From Symbiodinium natans (lineage: Eukaryota; Sar; Dinophyceae; Suessiales; Symbiodiniaceae), in assembly GCA_905221605.1 (NCBI GenBank), contig CAJNDS010002095.1, positions 1 through 50,000 of the forward strand: a DNA stretch of 50,000 bases, given 5' to 3'. Under the pieces are notes generated by a model. The model was not told the origin of the DNA. It saw nothing but the letters and a program-made list of their open reading frames with translations, and ran no database searches. The first letter of the stretch is position 1; each line of letters opens with the position of its first letter. Positions 1-11,864 of the stretch are shown here, piece after piece. Made by a program: the position numbers and the translations under genes.

Positions 1-660
1 TTTCAAATTTTTAAGGATTTTAAGGATTTTAAGGATTTCTAAAATTTTAAATGGGCCTGCCTCTTTCCGGAAAATAATTTAATTTTCTTTCAAAATTTTA
101 AGGATTTTAAGGATTTTAAGAAATTTAAAAGGCCTTAAATTCCTTAAAATCCTTAAAATTTTGAAAGGCCCGGGCTTTCAAGGATTTTAAGGATTTTAAG
201 GATTTTAAGGATTTTTAAAATTTTAAATGGGCCTGCCTCTTTCCGGAAAATGATTTAATTTTCTTTCAAAATTTTAAGGATTTTAAGGATTTTAAGAAAT
301 TTAAAAGGCGTTAAATTTCCTTTAAAATCCTTAAAATTTTGAAAGCCCCAACCTTTCAAAATTTTAAGGGTTTTAAGGATTTTAAGGATTTTTAAAATTT
401 TAAATGGGCCTGCCTCTTTCCGGAAAATAATTTAATTTTCTTTCAAAATTTTAAGGATTTTAAGAATTTAAAATGCCTTAAATTCCTTAAAATCCTTAAA
501 ATATTGAAAGGTCCGGGCTTTCAAAATTTTAAGGGTTTTCAGGATTTTAAGGATTTTAAAATTTTAAATGGGCCTGACTTTTCCGGAAAATAAATTCATT
601 TTCCAATAGTTTTACTGAGTTTAGTTTTTTTTTTTATTTAAATGGGCCTGACCCTTTCTG
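1..660. repeat. AT-rich tandem repeat, unit about 177 bp
   Basis: The marker ATGGGCCTG begins at 51, 227, 404, 568 and 642, so the first three units are 176-177 bp apart and later ones are shorter and decayed. Each unit holds several TTTTAAGGA steps followed by ATGGGCCTGCCTCTTTCCGG and an AT-rich stretch. The array is cut by the left window edge, so its size is unknown. No coding signal was seen. Confidence 0.85.
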
Positions 661-984
661 GAAAATACTTGAATATTAGTTGAAAATTTGATAGATTTTA
701 AGGAAACTAGGGGCATTTCAATATTTGGAAAGGCCATGAAGTTCCATGGGTACGTTATATTTTTGGATTTTTGTTTGTAATTTTTAGCAAATAAACCATT
801 TAAGTTTTTTTTTTTGCAATTTTCCTGAAATTCTGAAAGCCTAGGCCTTACAAGAAAAATAAAGAAAACAGCAACACAAATACTCATTCAAAATATTTAA
901 ATGCGCTTCTTAGTCCTTTTAAAAAAGAACATTTTGTTTTGTTAATTCATAAGGCTTGTAAAAAAAGCCGGAGGTCCGGGGACG
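661..984. other. AT-rich single-copy stretch, no gene seen
   Basis: This stretch contains homopolymer A/T runs and a weak trailing copy of the upstream repeat. An 88-codon open frame on the minus strand here is low complexity and AT-driven, so I do not call it a gene. Confidence 0.5.
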
Positions 985-1300
985 AGCGTTAACAAAAGCA
1001 TTCCCCTTGAATATTTCTCCCGCGAAACTTTTCTCCCGCGAATTTTGGCGGGAGAAATTCCCGCGAGCTCTCCCTTGAGTTTTTCTGGTTTTCCCGTGGT
1101 TTCCCTTTGATGTTTTTTTGGTTTCCCTTCAGTTTCCCGTGAGAGTCAAATCTTCCTTTTACTGTTCCCTTGGACTTCCCTTTGAACTTCCCTTGGTTTT
1201 CCCTCGGATCCCCTTCGAAATTAAAACGTATCCCGCGAGAAATCTCGCAAGACTTCAAAAATAAGGGCTTCCTTTTCCCACGGGATTTCCCGCGAAGCAG
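985..1300. other. CCCGCGAA-rich low-complexity tract with hairpin
   Basis: Short degenerate words (TTCCCG, CCCGCGAA, TTTCCCTTTG) recur throughout. TTCTCCCG at 1031-1038 pairs with CGGGAGAA at 1049-1056 around a 10-base loop. The minus strand is open for 192 codons through this tract and the next array, but the composition follows the repeats. Confidence 0.55.
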
Positions 1301-1316
1301 GCCGTAGGCCCCGAGC

Positions 1317-1655
1317 TGTGGCTGTAGTCTGCAGGCCCCCGAGCTCTCTGACTGTAGAGTCTCCAGGCCCCCGGGCTCGCTGTAGTCACCAGGGTCCCGG
1401 GCTGTCTGGCTGTAGTCTGCAGGGCCCCGAGCTCTCTGACTGTAGAGTCTCCAGGCCCCCGGGCTCGCTGTAGTCACCAGGGTCCCGGGCTGTCTGGCTG
1501 TAGTCTGCAGGCCCCCGAGCTCTCTGACTGTAGTCTCCAGGCCCCCGGTCTCTCTCGCTGTAGTCACCAGGCCTCCGGGCTGTCTGGCTGTGGCTGTAGT
1601 CTGCAGGCCCCCGAGCTCTCTGACTGTAGTCTCCAGCCCCCCGGGCTCTCGTGCT
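1317..1655. repeat. GC-rich minisatellite, unit 88 bp
   Basis: The unit start CTGCAGG(C/G)CCCCGAGCTC occurs at 1329, 1417, 1505 and 1601, giving spacings of 88, 88 and 96. Within each unit a shorter motif (CTGTAGTC followed by a CCCGGGCT-like block) recurs about every 28-32 bp, so the 88-bp unit is itself a higher-order repeat. It changes abruptly to AT-rich DNA after 1655. Confidence 0.85.
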
Positions 1656-1659
1656 TGCT

Positions 1660-2470
1660 TGGGTTTATATTGTTTTTTACTTAATTAGATTGACTTAAGT
1701 AATTTAAATAATTTAAAGAATTTAAGTATCGAAATTTATTTAAATAATTAAATAACATAAATATGACGGGCAGGTTTCGGATTTAAATTACTTAAGTTAT
1801 TTAATTCGGCCTGGAATTAAATAATGTGAATAATTTGTAAATAATATCAACAATTTACATAATTTAAATAATTGAAATAGTTTAAATAATTTAAATATTC
1901 TAAATAATTTACATAATTTAAATCCGAAAAGGGGGGGACCACCCCCCCCTGCCCCCTAAGACTTAAATAATTCAAATAACTTAAATCCGAAACCTCCCCG
2001 TCGTATTTACACTTTTTAAATTATTTAATTCTGGGGAGGGGGGGTGGTCCCCCCCCCCTTTCGGATTTAAATCATTTTTCATTATTTAAACTATTTAAAT
2101 TCTTTAAATCGCCTGGGAATCAAATAATTTAAATTTGAATATGACGGGCAGGTTTCGGATTTAAAATATTTAAATTATCTAATTCGGCCGGGATTTAAAT
2201 AATTTAAATAATTTAAACAATTATTTAAGGCTTCGAACGGATTTAAATTATTTACATAATTTCAATAATTTCAATAATTTAAATCCGAAAAGGGGGGGGG
2301 GCCACCCGCCCTGCCCCCTAAGGATTAAACAATTTAAATAATTTAAATCCGAAACCTCCCCGTCTTATTTAAATTATTTAATTATTTAATTCTGGGGAGG
2401 GGGGGTGGTCCCCCCCCCCCTTTCGGATTTAAATTTTTAAAATTATTAGATTGTTTAAAATATTTGAATT
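1660..2470. repeat. AT-rich domain with duplicated G/C-tract inverted repeats
   Basis: A background of TTTAAATAATTT-like words carries two diverged copies of a roughly 370-bp segment. ATGACGGGCAGGTTTCGGAT is at 1763 and 2141, and AATCCGAAAAGGGGGGG at 1921 and 2282. In each copy an AATCCGAAAAGGGG arm is followed about 120-150 bp later by a CCCCTTTCGGATT arm, forming a long inverted repeat. The G7-C10 tracts lie at the arm tips. No ORF of note is present. Confidence 0.75.
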
Positions 2471-2886
2471 ATTTAAATTATGGCACGGCTCTACTGACAC
2501 ATATTCCGCGGAAAGATTGTCATGTTTTTGGTGAAATTTACGAACACTTACCCCCCGATAAGCAAGATCTTGGCGCCGCTCCGCGTACTCAGCCTTTAAG
2601 AGTTTAAGGGGGTTTCAAATTCAGGGATACTTATATTTGCTCCTTTAAACTTACGAACACTTACCCCCCGATAAGCAAGACTTGGAACCTGCAGACAACA
2701 ACAAACAGGTCTGTCGCAAAACCGCGACCATTGATACATACCCCCTGTAACGGGGTATGTCGCGTATGTGGGCCGCGGCCCGGTTACAAGCAATTTATAT
2801 TGGCACGCGGCCATTTGTTTGCAAGAAACAGGGGTCTGCATACCGCAGCAAAACATAAACACATGATGACGATGCGAACAACTGAC
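2471..2886. other. Unique stretch with a 27-bp direct repeat
   Basis: A 27-bp segment beginning CGAACACTTACCCCCCGATA is perfectly repeated at 2541-2567 and 2654-2680. The 88-codon minus-strand frame at 2596-2862 has no recognisable family and I leave it uncalled. Confidence 0.5.
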
Positions 2887-2955
2887 TAGATGATGAAGAT
2901 GATGAGGATGAACAAGATCAAGGAGCTGATGAAGATGATGAAGATGACGATGCTG
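2887..2955. repeat. GAT/GAAGAT trinucleotide repeat
   Basis: Imperfect GATGAAGAT steps begin the large duplicated region. They are in phase with a short open frame, but I see no gene. Confidence 0.7.
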
Positions 2956-3045
2956 CTGGGAAAGCTTTATGCAATTGATGCAGTGAAGTTATGCCAGTAC
3001 AATGAAAGGACTCATGCAGATGAAGAGTGTGATGACAATGATGAT

Positions 3046-3875
3046 AGAGCTTTGCGCTTTGTTTTGTCACCCCGTCTCCTTGCTTCCTGTCTCTTCTCTT
3101 CTTTCCAGTACCCTTCCAGAAAAATGGCATCCTTGTTCTCTCGCCTCTCTCACTTCCCTTTCCCTTCTCTCTTTCTGTTACTTTTTGACTGATGAACAAC
3201 AAGAAAGAAACTTGCAGGATGAAACAGTGGCAGGGTAAGCAGACGTTGCGCGTGGACCTTGCCGTACTTCATCATATCCCTCTTCTCGGCCCATCTCTTC
3301 TGCTCTTTTCCTTACTCTTCTCCTTTTCATAATTATTCCTCTTTAGTTGTTCTTATCTGGAAAAGAAAGAGGGAAGGGAGAGATAAGGGAGGGAGGATAG
3401 ATAAAGAAGAGTGCCATCTTCTCTGCGCCTTGTTTTGTCTCTCCCTCTTCTCTATTCATCTCTCTTCTATTCTTTTCTTTGCTGTTCTATTGAAATTGGA
3501 TTCCCTGTAGCTCTCCTCTGTCCTTCTCTCTCGCTCCTCTTCTCCTGTTCCCCTCTAAACGATTGCTCTTTACAGATAGGTGCCCTCCCTCCTCTTCAGG
3601 AAATCTCTTTTCGCTTATTTTGCTTTTTGAAGCGAATAAAACAACGGATAAGAGAGGAAAGGGAATGACTAAGTAAAGACAGGAGCTCTTCAATAGGTGC
3701 CCTCCCTCCTCTTCAGGAAATCTCTTTTCCCTTATTTTGCATTTTGAAGCGAAGAAGACAACAGATAAGAAGAGAGGAAAGGGAATGACTAAGTAAAGAG
3801 AGGAGCTCTTCAATTTCCCTCCCTATATCTGATGTTACTTTTCCTTCTTGGGCGGTGCCCTTCCTTCTCCCTTGA
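3046..3875. repeat. X block 1, pyrimidine-rich flank
   Basis: Long CT-rich runs are separated by short conserved words. An internal duplication repeats the segment around GTGCCCTCC(CTCC)TCTTCAGGAAATC at about 3580 and 3700. Open frames here are made of Leu, Ser and Phe only and occur on both strands, so they are composition artefacts. Confidence 0.7.
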
Positions 3876-4317
3876 AGATGCAGAAAACGATCAGGAAGGA
3901 CACCCGTTCCATCGCCCATATATAGACAGAGATAAATCATGAGCATCAGCTGGGTTTGCTGCCGATCCAAAATGGGCGTCCCTTTTAATCGCTTTCTGTG
4001 TCTTGAAACGAGCAAAAGGGGCACCCTTACTAAGTGTTTTCTTGTGGTGTCCCTTTTCTTCGCTTGAAGATGCAGAAAACGATCCAAAAAGGACACCCGT
4101 TCCATCGCCCATATATGGGGAGAGAGATAAATCATGAGCATCAGCTGGGTTTGCTGCCAATCCAAAATGGGCGCCCCTTTTAATCGCTTGCTGTGTCTTC
4201 AAACGAGCAAAAGGGACACCCTAAGTGTTTTCTTGTGGTGTCCCTTTTCTTCGCTTGAAGATGCAGAAAACGATCTAAAAGGACGCCTGTTCCATCGCCC
4301 ATATATAGGGAGAGAGA

Positions 4318-4368
<51 letters not shown>

Positions 4369-4543
4369 ATCATGAGCATCAGCTGGGTTTGCTGCCAATC
4401 CAAAATGGGCGCCCCTTTTAATCGCTTGCTGTGTCTTCAAACGAGCAAAAGGGACAGCCTAAGTGTTTCTTGTGGTGTCCCTTTTCTTCGCTTGAAGATG
4501 CAGAAAACGATCTAAAAGGACACCTGTTCCATCGCCCATATAT

Positions 4544-4587
<44 letters not shown>

Positions 4588-4941
4588 TGAGCATCAGCTG
4601 GGTTGGCTGCCAATCCAAAACGGGCGTCCCTTTTAATCGGTTTCGGTGTCTTCAAACGAGCAAAAGGGACACCCTAAGTGCTTTCTTGTGGGGTGTCCCT
4701 TTTCCTCGCTTGAAGATGCAGAAAACGATCAACAAGGACACCCATTCCATCGCCCATATATATATATAGAGAGAGAGAGAGAAACAAAATCATGAGCATC
4801 AGCTGGGTTGGCTGCCAATCCAAAATGGACGTCCCTTTTAATCGCTTTCTGTGTCTTCAAACGAACAAAAGAAAACACTTAGGTTCCTCACTTGAAGATG
4901 CAGGAAACGGCCCAACAAGGACACCCGTTCCATCGCCCATA

Positions 4942-4979
<38 letters not shown>

Positions 4980-5000
4980 AAGGAAAAAATCATGAGCATC
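3876..5000. repeat. Hairpin-(GA)n satellite array 1
   Basis: The marker CATGAGCATCAGCTGGG begins at 3938, 4133, 4371, 4586, 4791 and 4991, with spacings of 195, 238, 215, 205 and 200. Each full unit has a conserved body, an inverted repeat AAAAGGGACACC...GGTGTCCCTTTT with a 16-base loop (13-bp arms at 4662-4703), the phrase CCATCGCCCATATAT, and a (GA)n tract of variable length. The last unit has lost the hairpin arms. Length differences come mainly from the (GA)n tract. Confidence 0.9.
4309..4366. repeat. (GA)n microsatellite
   Basis: An almost pure AG dinucleotide run inside satellite unit 2 of array 1. Matching tracts in the other arrays differ in length and in GGGA interruptions. Confidence 0.9.
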
Positions 5001-6156
5001 AGCTGGGTTTGCTTACATGTTCATTGTTATTCCTTTTGTTTTTTCTAACGGAAATGAACAAGAGAAGAGAAAAATAAGAACCAGAGGAAAGATGAAAACG
5101 AGCACCATCTTCTCTTTGCCTGATTTTTGCATTTCGCCTGTCCTCATTTCTCTTCCATTCTTTTCACTGCTCTTCCATTTAGAGTTGCATTCCTGTTGAT
5201 CTTTCCTCTCTCCTTTCTCTCTCCCTTCTCTTCTCTTGTTCTCCTTTAAATCTCAAAAACACACAAAAGGAAGCTTCTTTTCCTTGTTGAATGAAGAATG
5301 AAAAAGAAGAAAAGAGATAGGGGAAGAAATTGAAGAGCTCCACTGCCTATTGGTTCATTCCATTTCCTCTCTTTCTATGTGTTGTTTTCCTTGTCGTTTC
5401 AGAAAGCAAGCAAAATAAGGGCAAGGGGGCTTCCTGAAGAGGAGAGAGGGCAAGGAAGGGAGAGATGATAGACAAAGAAGAGTGCCATATTCTTTGCGCC
5501 TTGTTGTGTTCCTCCGTCTCCTTGTTTCTTGTCTCCTCTCTTCTGTTCAGTACCCTTCCAGAAAATTAAAATGGCCTCCTTGTTGTCTCTCCTCTCTCAC
5601 TTCCCTTTCCCTTCTCTCCTTCTGTTTCCGTTTAACTGATAAAGCACAAGACAGGTATGATAAAGCAGTGGAAGGTAAAGCAGAGGGTGACTCCTTGCGC
5701 TTGGACCTTGCCGTACTTCATCATGTCCCTCTTCTCGGCCTATCTCTTCTGCTCTTTTCCTTACTCTTCTCCTTTTCATAAATTCTTCCTCTTTAGTTGT
5801 TCTTATTTCGAAAAGAGGGAAGGGAGAGATAAGGGAGATAGGATAGATAAAGAAGAGTGCCATCTTCTCAGCGCCTCGTTTTGTCTCTCCATCTTCTCTA
5901 TTCATCTCTCTTCATTTTCTTTTGTTGGCCATTGCATTGAAATTGGATTCCTGTTATCTCTCCCCTCTCCTTCTCTCTCGCTCCTCTTCTCCTGTTCCCC
6001 TCTAAATGACAAAAACACAAGAAAGGAAGAACAAGAGGGGCATGTGTTGCAATAAAGCAGGAAGGGAATTGAAGAGCTCCTCTCGCTACTTTCTCATGCC
6101 CTTTCCTTTCTATCTACCACAATCTACCACACCAAAACACGACTCTCAGCTTCCAA
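5001..6156. repeat. Y block 1, pyrimidine-rich
   Basis: Begins with GCTTACATGTTCATTG and continues through CT-rich DNA that includes diverged versions of the X-block words (for example TACCCTTCCAGAAAA near 5552 and CTTGCCGTACTTCATCAT near 5709). X and Y are therefore distant relatives. No gene is supported. Confidence 0.65.
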
Positions 6157-6475
6157 ATATACTTCATCATGGGGAGAAGGGACATACTTCATCACAGACT
6201 TGGCCCACAGGGAGAGGGGATATACTTCATCACGCTGCTGGGGGGCTGGATCACAAACATGGCCCACGGGGCGAGGGGACATACTTCAGCCACAAAGAGA
6301 GGGAACCTACTTCATCACGCTGGTGGGATGCTGGATCACAGACCTGGCCTACGGGGAGAGGGGACATGCTTCATCACAAATTTGGCCCACGGGGAGAGGG
6401 GACATACTTCATCACAAATTTGGCCCGCGGGGAGAAGGGACATACTTCATCACAGACTTGGCTCACAGGAGGCGC
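6157..6475. repeat. 38-bp minisatellite, copy 1
   Basis: ACATACTTCATCAC-type starts lie at 6182, 6220, 6364, 6402 and 6440, with a 38-bp basic spacing and longer irregular units in the middle. The consensus phrase is GGCCCACGGGGAGAGGGGAC followed by TACTTCATCACA. Three reading frames are open across it, as expected from a stop-poor repeat. Confidence 0.85.
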
Positions 6476-6610
6476 CAAAATAATCCAAATAATCTAATTA
6501 TTCAAATCCATTGGTTCCTCTGGAAACCCAACCATTTAAATAAGTTAAAGAATTTAATTATTCAAATACCTGGATTTCAATATTTTAGTTCTGGGGCGTC
6601 CCATCAAAAG
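6476..6610. other. AT-rich spacer inside the duplication
   Basis: AATAATCCAAATAATCTAATTATTC-like sequence, resembling in composition the AT-rich DNA at 1.7-2.4 kb. The matching spacer is at 11865-11998. Confidence 0.6.
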
Positions 6611-7470
6611 GGAATAGGGAGAGACAAGGGAGAGATGATATATATAGAGCTTTGCGCTTTATTTTGTCACTCCGTCTCCTTGCTTCCTGTCTCTTCTCTT
6701 CTTTCCAGTACCCTTCCAGAAAATGGCATCCTTGTTCTCTCTCCTCTCTCACTTCCCTTTCCCTTCTCTCTTTCTGTTACTTTTTGACTGATGAACAACA
6801 AGAAAGGAACTTGCAGGATAAAACAGTGGCAGGGTAAGCAGAGGTTGCGCGTGGACCTTGCCGTACTTCATCATATCCCTCTTCTCGGCCTATCTCTTCT
6901 GCTCCTTTCCTTACTCTTCTCCTTTTCATAATTATTCCTCGTTAGTTGTTCTTATCTGGAAAAGAAAGAGGGAAGGGAGAGATAAGGGAGGGAGGATAGA
7001 TAAAGAAGAGTGCCGTCTTCTCTGCGCCTTGTTTTGTCTCTCCCTCTTCTCTATTCATCTCTCTTCGATTCTTTTCTTTGCTGTTCTATTGAAATTGGAT
7101 TCCCTGTATCTCTCCTCTGTCCTTCTCTCTCGCTCCTCTTCTCCTGTTCCCCTCTAAACGATTGCTCTTTACAGATCGGTGCCCTCCCTCCTCTTCAGGA
7201 AATCTCTTTTCGCTTATTTTGCTTTTTGAAGCGAATAAAACAACGGATAAGAGAGGAAAGGGAATGACTAAGTAAAGACAGGAGCTCTTCAATAGGTGCC
7301 CTCCTCTTCAGGAAATCTCTTTTCCCTTATTTTGCTTTTTGAAGCGAAGAAAACAACAGATAAGAAGAGAGGAAAGGGAATGACTAAGTAAAGAGAGGAG
7401 CTCTTCAATTTCCCTCCCTATATCTGATGTTACGTTTCCTTCTTGGGCGGTGCCCTTCTTTCTCCCTTGA
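6611..7470. repeat. X block 2, pyrimidine-rich flank
   Basis: Second copy of the sequence at 3046-3875, with small changes (for example a shortened CCTCC run near 7300). Confidence 0.75.
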
Positions 7471-7892
7471 AGATGCAGAAAACGATCAGGAAGGACACCC
7501 GTTCCATCGCCCATATATAGACAGAGATAAATCATGAGCATCAGCTGGGTTTGCTGCCGATCCAAAATGGGCGCCCCTTTTAATCGCTTTCTGTGTCTTG
7601 AAACGAGCAAAAGGGGCACCCTTACTAAGTGTTTTCTCGTGGTGTCCCTTTTCTTCGCTTGAAGATGCAGAAAACGATCCAAAAAGGACATAAATCATGA
7701 GCATCAGCTGGGTTTGCTGCCAATCCAAAATGGGCGCCCCTTTTAATCGCTTGCTGTGTCTTCAAACGAGCAAAAGGGACACCCTAAGTGTTTTCTTGTG
7801 GTGTCCCTTTTCTTCGCTTGAAGATGCAGAAAACGATCTAAAAGGACACCTGTTCCATCGCCCATATATAGGGAGAGAGAGAGGGAGAGAGA

Positions 7893-7939
<47 letters not shown>

Positions 7940-8313
7940 TGAGCATCAGCTGGGTTGGCTGCCAATCCAAAACGGGCGTCCCTTTTAATCGGTTTCGGTG
8001 TCTTCAAACGAGCAAAAGGGACACCCTAAGTGCTTTCTTGTGGGGTGTCCCTTTTCCTCGCTTGAAGATGCAGAAAACGATCAACAAGGACACCCATTCC
8101 ATCGCCCATATATATATATAGAGAGAGAGAGAGAAACAAACATCATGAGCATCAGCTGGGTTGGCTGCCAATCCAAAATGGACGTCCCTTTTAATCGCTT
8201 TCTGTGTCTTCAAACAAGCAAAAGGGACACCCTAAGTGCTTTCTTGTGGGGTGTCCCTTTTCCTCGCTTGAAGATGCAGAAAACGATCAAAAAGGGCACC
8301 CATTCCATCGCCC

Positions 8314-8378
<65 letters not shown>

Positions 8379-8586
8379 CAAATCATGAGCATCAGCTGGG
8401 TTGGCTGCCAATCCAAAATGGACGTCCCTTTTAATCGCTTTCTGTGTCTTCAAACGCACAAAAGAAAACACTTAGGTTCCTCACTTGAAGATGCAGGAAA
8501 CGGCCCAACAAGGACACCCGTTCCATCGCCCATATATGGAGAGAGAGAGAGAGGGAGAAAGGAAAAAAAGCATGAGCATCAGCTGG
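7471..8586. repeat. Hairpin-(GA)n satellite array 2
   Basis: Unit markers are at 7533, 7696, 7938, 8144, 8384 and 8571. The 7533 unit is only 163 bp because about 32 bp around the CCATCGCCCATATAT phrase is missing. The (GA)n tract at 8318-8374 is among the longest in the window. The final unit again lacks the hairpin. Confidence 0.9.
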
Positions 8587-9250
8587 GTTTGCTTACATGT
8601 TCATTGTTATTCCTTTTGTTTTTTCTAACGGAAATGCTTGCCGTACTTCATCATATCCCTCTTCTCGGCCCATCTCTTCTGCTCTTTTCCTTACTCTTCT
8701 CCTTTTCATAATTATTCCTCTTTAGTTGTTCTTATCTGGAAAAGAAAGAGGGAAGGGAGAGATAAGGGAGGGAGGATAGATAAAGAAGAGTGCCATCTTC
8801 TCTGCGCCTTGTTTTGTCTCCCTCTTCTCTATTCATCTCTCTTCTATTCTTTTCTTTGCTGTTCTATTGAAATTGGATTCCCTGTATCTCTCCTCTGTCC
8901 TTCTCTCTCGCTCCTCTTCTCCTGTTCCCCTCTAAACGATTGCTCTTTACAGATAGGTGCCCTCCCTCCTCTTCAGGAAATCTCTTTTCGCTTATTTTGC
9001 TTTTTGAAGCGAATAAAACAACGGATAAGAGAGGAAAGGGAATGACTAAGTAAAGACAGGAGCTCTTCAATAGGTGCCCTCCCTCCTCTTCAGGAAATCT
9101 CTTTTCCCTTATTTTGCTTTTTGAAGCGAAGAAAACAACAGATAAGAAGAGAGGAAAGGGAATGACTAAGTAAAGAGAGGAGCTCTTCAATTTCCCTCCC
9201 TATATCTGATGTTACTTTTCCTTCTTGGGCGGTGCCCTTCTTTCTCCCTT
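8587..9250. repeat. Duplication join and X block 3 flank
   Basis: Y-block sequence starts as usual but stops after TTTTTTCTAACGGAAATG at 8636. The next base, 8637, is the X-block word CTTGCCGTACTTCATC. In the intact Y blocks GAAATG is followed by AACAAGAGAAG. The X flank then continues as at 3258-3875. Confidence 0.85.
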
Positions 9251-9714
9251 GAAGATGCAGAAAACGATCAGGAAGGACACCCGTTCCATCGCCCATATAT
9301 AGACAGAGATAAATCATGAGCATCAGCTGGGTTTGCTGCCGATCCAAAATGGGCGTCCCTTTTAATCGCTTTCTGTGTCTTGAAACGAGCAAAAGGGGCA
9401 CCCTTACTAAGTGTTTTCTTGTGGTGTCCCTTTTCTTCGCTTGAAGATGCAGAAAACGATCCAAAAAGGACACCCGTTCCATCGCCCATATATGGGGAGA
9501 GAGATAAATCATGAGCATCAGCTGGGTTTGCTGCCAATCCAAAATGGGCGCCCCTTTTAATCGCTTGCTGTGTCTTCAAACGAGCAAAAGGGGCACCCTA
9601 AGTGTTTTCTTGTGGTGTCCCTTTTCTTCGCTTGAAGATGCAGAAAACGATCTAAAAGGACACCTGTTCCATCGCCCATATATAGGGAGAGAGAGAGGGA
9701 GAGAGAGGGAGAGA

Positions 9715-9754
<40 letters not shown>

Positions 9755-9923
9755 ATGAGCATCAGCTGGGTTGGCTGCCAATCCAAAACGGGCGTCCCTT
9801 TTAATCGCTTTCTGTGTCTTCAAACGAGCAAAAGGGACACCCTAAGTGCTTTCTTGTGGGGTGTCCCTTTTCCTCGCTTGAAGATGCAGAAAACGATCAA
9901 AAAGGACACCCATTCCATCGCCC

Positions 9924-9972
<49 letters not shown>

Positions 9973-10390
9973 AAAAAGAATCATGAGCATCAGCTGGGTT
10001 GGCTGCCAATCCAAAATGGACGTCCCTTTTAATCGCTTTCTGTGTCTTCAAACGAGCAAAAGGGACACCCTAAGTGCTTTCTTGTGGGGTGTCCCTTTTC
10101 CTCGCTTGAAGATGCAGAAAACGATCAAAAAGGACACCCATTCCATCGCCCATATATATATAGAGAGAGAGAGAGAGAGAAAAAAATCATGAGCATCAGC
10201 TGGGTTGGCTGCCAATCCAAAATGGACGTCCCTTTTAATCGCTTTCTGTGTCTTCAAACGAACAAAAGAAAACACTTAGGTTCCTCACTTGAAGATGCAG
10301 GAAACGGCCCAACAAGGACACCCGTTCCATCGCCCATATATGGAGAGAGAGAGAGAGGAGAGAAAGGAAAAAATCATGAGCATCAGCTGG
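9251..10390. repeat. Hairpin-(GA)n satellite array 3
   Basis: Unit markers are at 9315, 9510, 9754, 9982, 10188 and 10375. (GA)n tracts at 9686-9752 and 9926-9968 differ in length and interruption from those of the other arrays. Confidence 0.9.
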
Positions 10391-11545
10391 GTTTGCTTAC
10401 ATGTTCATTGTTATTCCTTTTGTTTTTTCTAACGGAAATGAACAAGAGAAGAGAAAAATAAGAACCAGAGGAAAGATGAAAACGAGCACCATCTTCTCTT
10501 TGCCTGATTTTTGCATTTCGCCTGTCCTCATTTCTCTTCCATTCTTTTCATTGCTCTTCCATTTAGAGTTGCATTCCTGTTGATCTTTCCTCTCTCCTTT
10601 CTCTCTCCCTTCTCTTCTCTTGTTCTCCTTTAAATCTCAAAAACACACAAAAGGAAGCTTCTTTTCCTTGTTGAATGAAGAATGAAAAAAGAAGAAAAGA
10701 GATAGGGAAAGAAATTGAAGAGCTCCACTGCCTATTGGTTCATTCCATTTCCTCTCTTTCTATGTGTTGTTTTCCTTGTCGTTTCAGAAAGCAAGCAAAA
10801 TAAGGGCAAGGGGGCTTCCTGAAGAGGAGAGAGGGCAAGGAAGGGAGAGATGATAGACAAAGAAGAGTGCCATATTCTTTGCGCCTTGTTGTGTTCCTCC
10901 GTCTCCTTGTTTCTTGTCTCCTCTCTTCTGTTCAGTACCCTTCCAGAAAATTAAAATGGCCTCCTTGTTGTCTCTCCTCTCTCACTTCCCTTTCCCTTCT
11001 CTCCTTCTGTTTCCGTTTAACTGATAAAGCACAAGACAGGTATGATAAAGCAGTGGAAGGTAAAGCAGAGGGTGACTCCTTGCGCTTGGACCTTGCCGTA
11101 CTTCATCATGTCCCTCTTCTCGGCCTATCTCTTCTGCTCTTTTCCTTACTCTTCTCCTTTTCATAAATTCTTCCTCTTTAGTTGTTCTTATTTCGAAAAG
11201 AAAGAGGGAAGGGAGAGATAAGGGAGATAGGATAGATAAAGAAGAGTGCCATCTTCTCAGCGCCTCGTTTTGTCTCTCCATCTTCTCTATTCATCTCTCT
11301 TCTATTCTTTTCTTTGCCATTCCATTGAAATTGGATTCCTGTTATCTCTCCCCTCTCCTTCTCTCTCGCTCCTCTTCTCCTGTTCCCCTCTAAATGACAA
11401 AAACACAAGAAAGGAAGAACAAGAGGGGCATGTGTTGCAATAAAGCAGGAAGGGAATTGAAGAGCTCCTCTCGCTACTTTCTCATGCCCTTTCCTTTCTA
11501 TCTACCACAATCTACCACACCAAAACACGACTCTCAGCTTCCAAA
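10391..11545. repeat. Y block 2, pyrimidine-rich
   Basis: Copy of 5001-6156. It differs, for example, by AAGAAAGAGG near 11199 where copy 1 has AAGAGG, and by a short replaced patch near 11300-11325. Confidence 0.75.
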
Positions 11546-11864
11546 TATACTTCATCATGGGGAGAAGGGACATACTTCATCACAGACTTGGCCCACAGGG
11601 AGAGGGGATATACTTCATCACGCTGCTGGGGGGCTGGATCACAAACATGGCCCACGGGGCGAGGGGACATACTTCAGCCACAAAGAGAGGGAACCTACTT
11701 CATCACGCTGGTGGGATGCTGGATCACAGACCTGGCCTACGGGGAGAGGGGACATGCTTCATCACAAATTTGGCCCACGGGGAGAGGGGACATACTTCAT
11801 CACAAATTTGGCCCGCGGGGAGAAGGGACATACTTCATCACAGACTTGGCTCACAGGAGGCGCC
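11546..11864. repeat. 38-bp minisatellite, copy 2
   Basis: Copy of 6157-6475 with the same irregular unit order, so the array was duplicated as a block and has not re-expanded since. Confidence 0.85.

Noticed and set aside
989-1567. 192-codon minus frame over the 88-bp minisatellite
   Set aside because: The residues follow the repeat unit and there is no non-repetitive domain.
6006-6787. Frames of 104-195 codons across the 38-bp minisatellite
   Set aside because: All three plus frames are open because the repeat lacks stops, and the same text recurs at 11394-12226 by duplication.
7998-8711. 237-codon frame in the satellite arrays
   Set aside because: It reads through satellite units and (GA)n tracts as Arg-Glu runs. 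Unit lengths vary in non-multiples of three and open frames occur on both strands.
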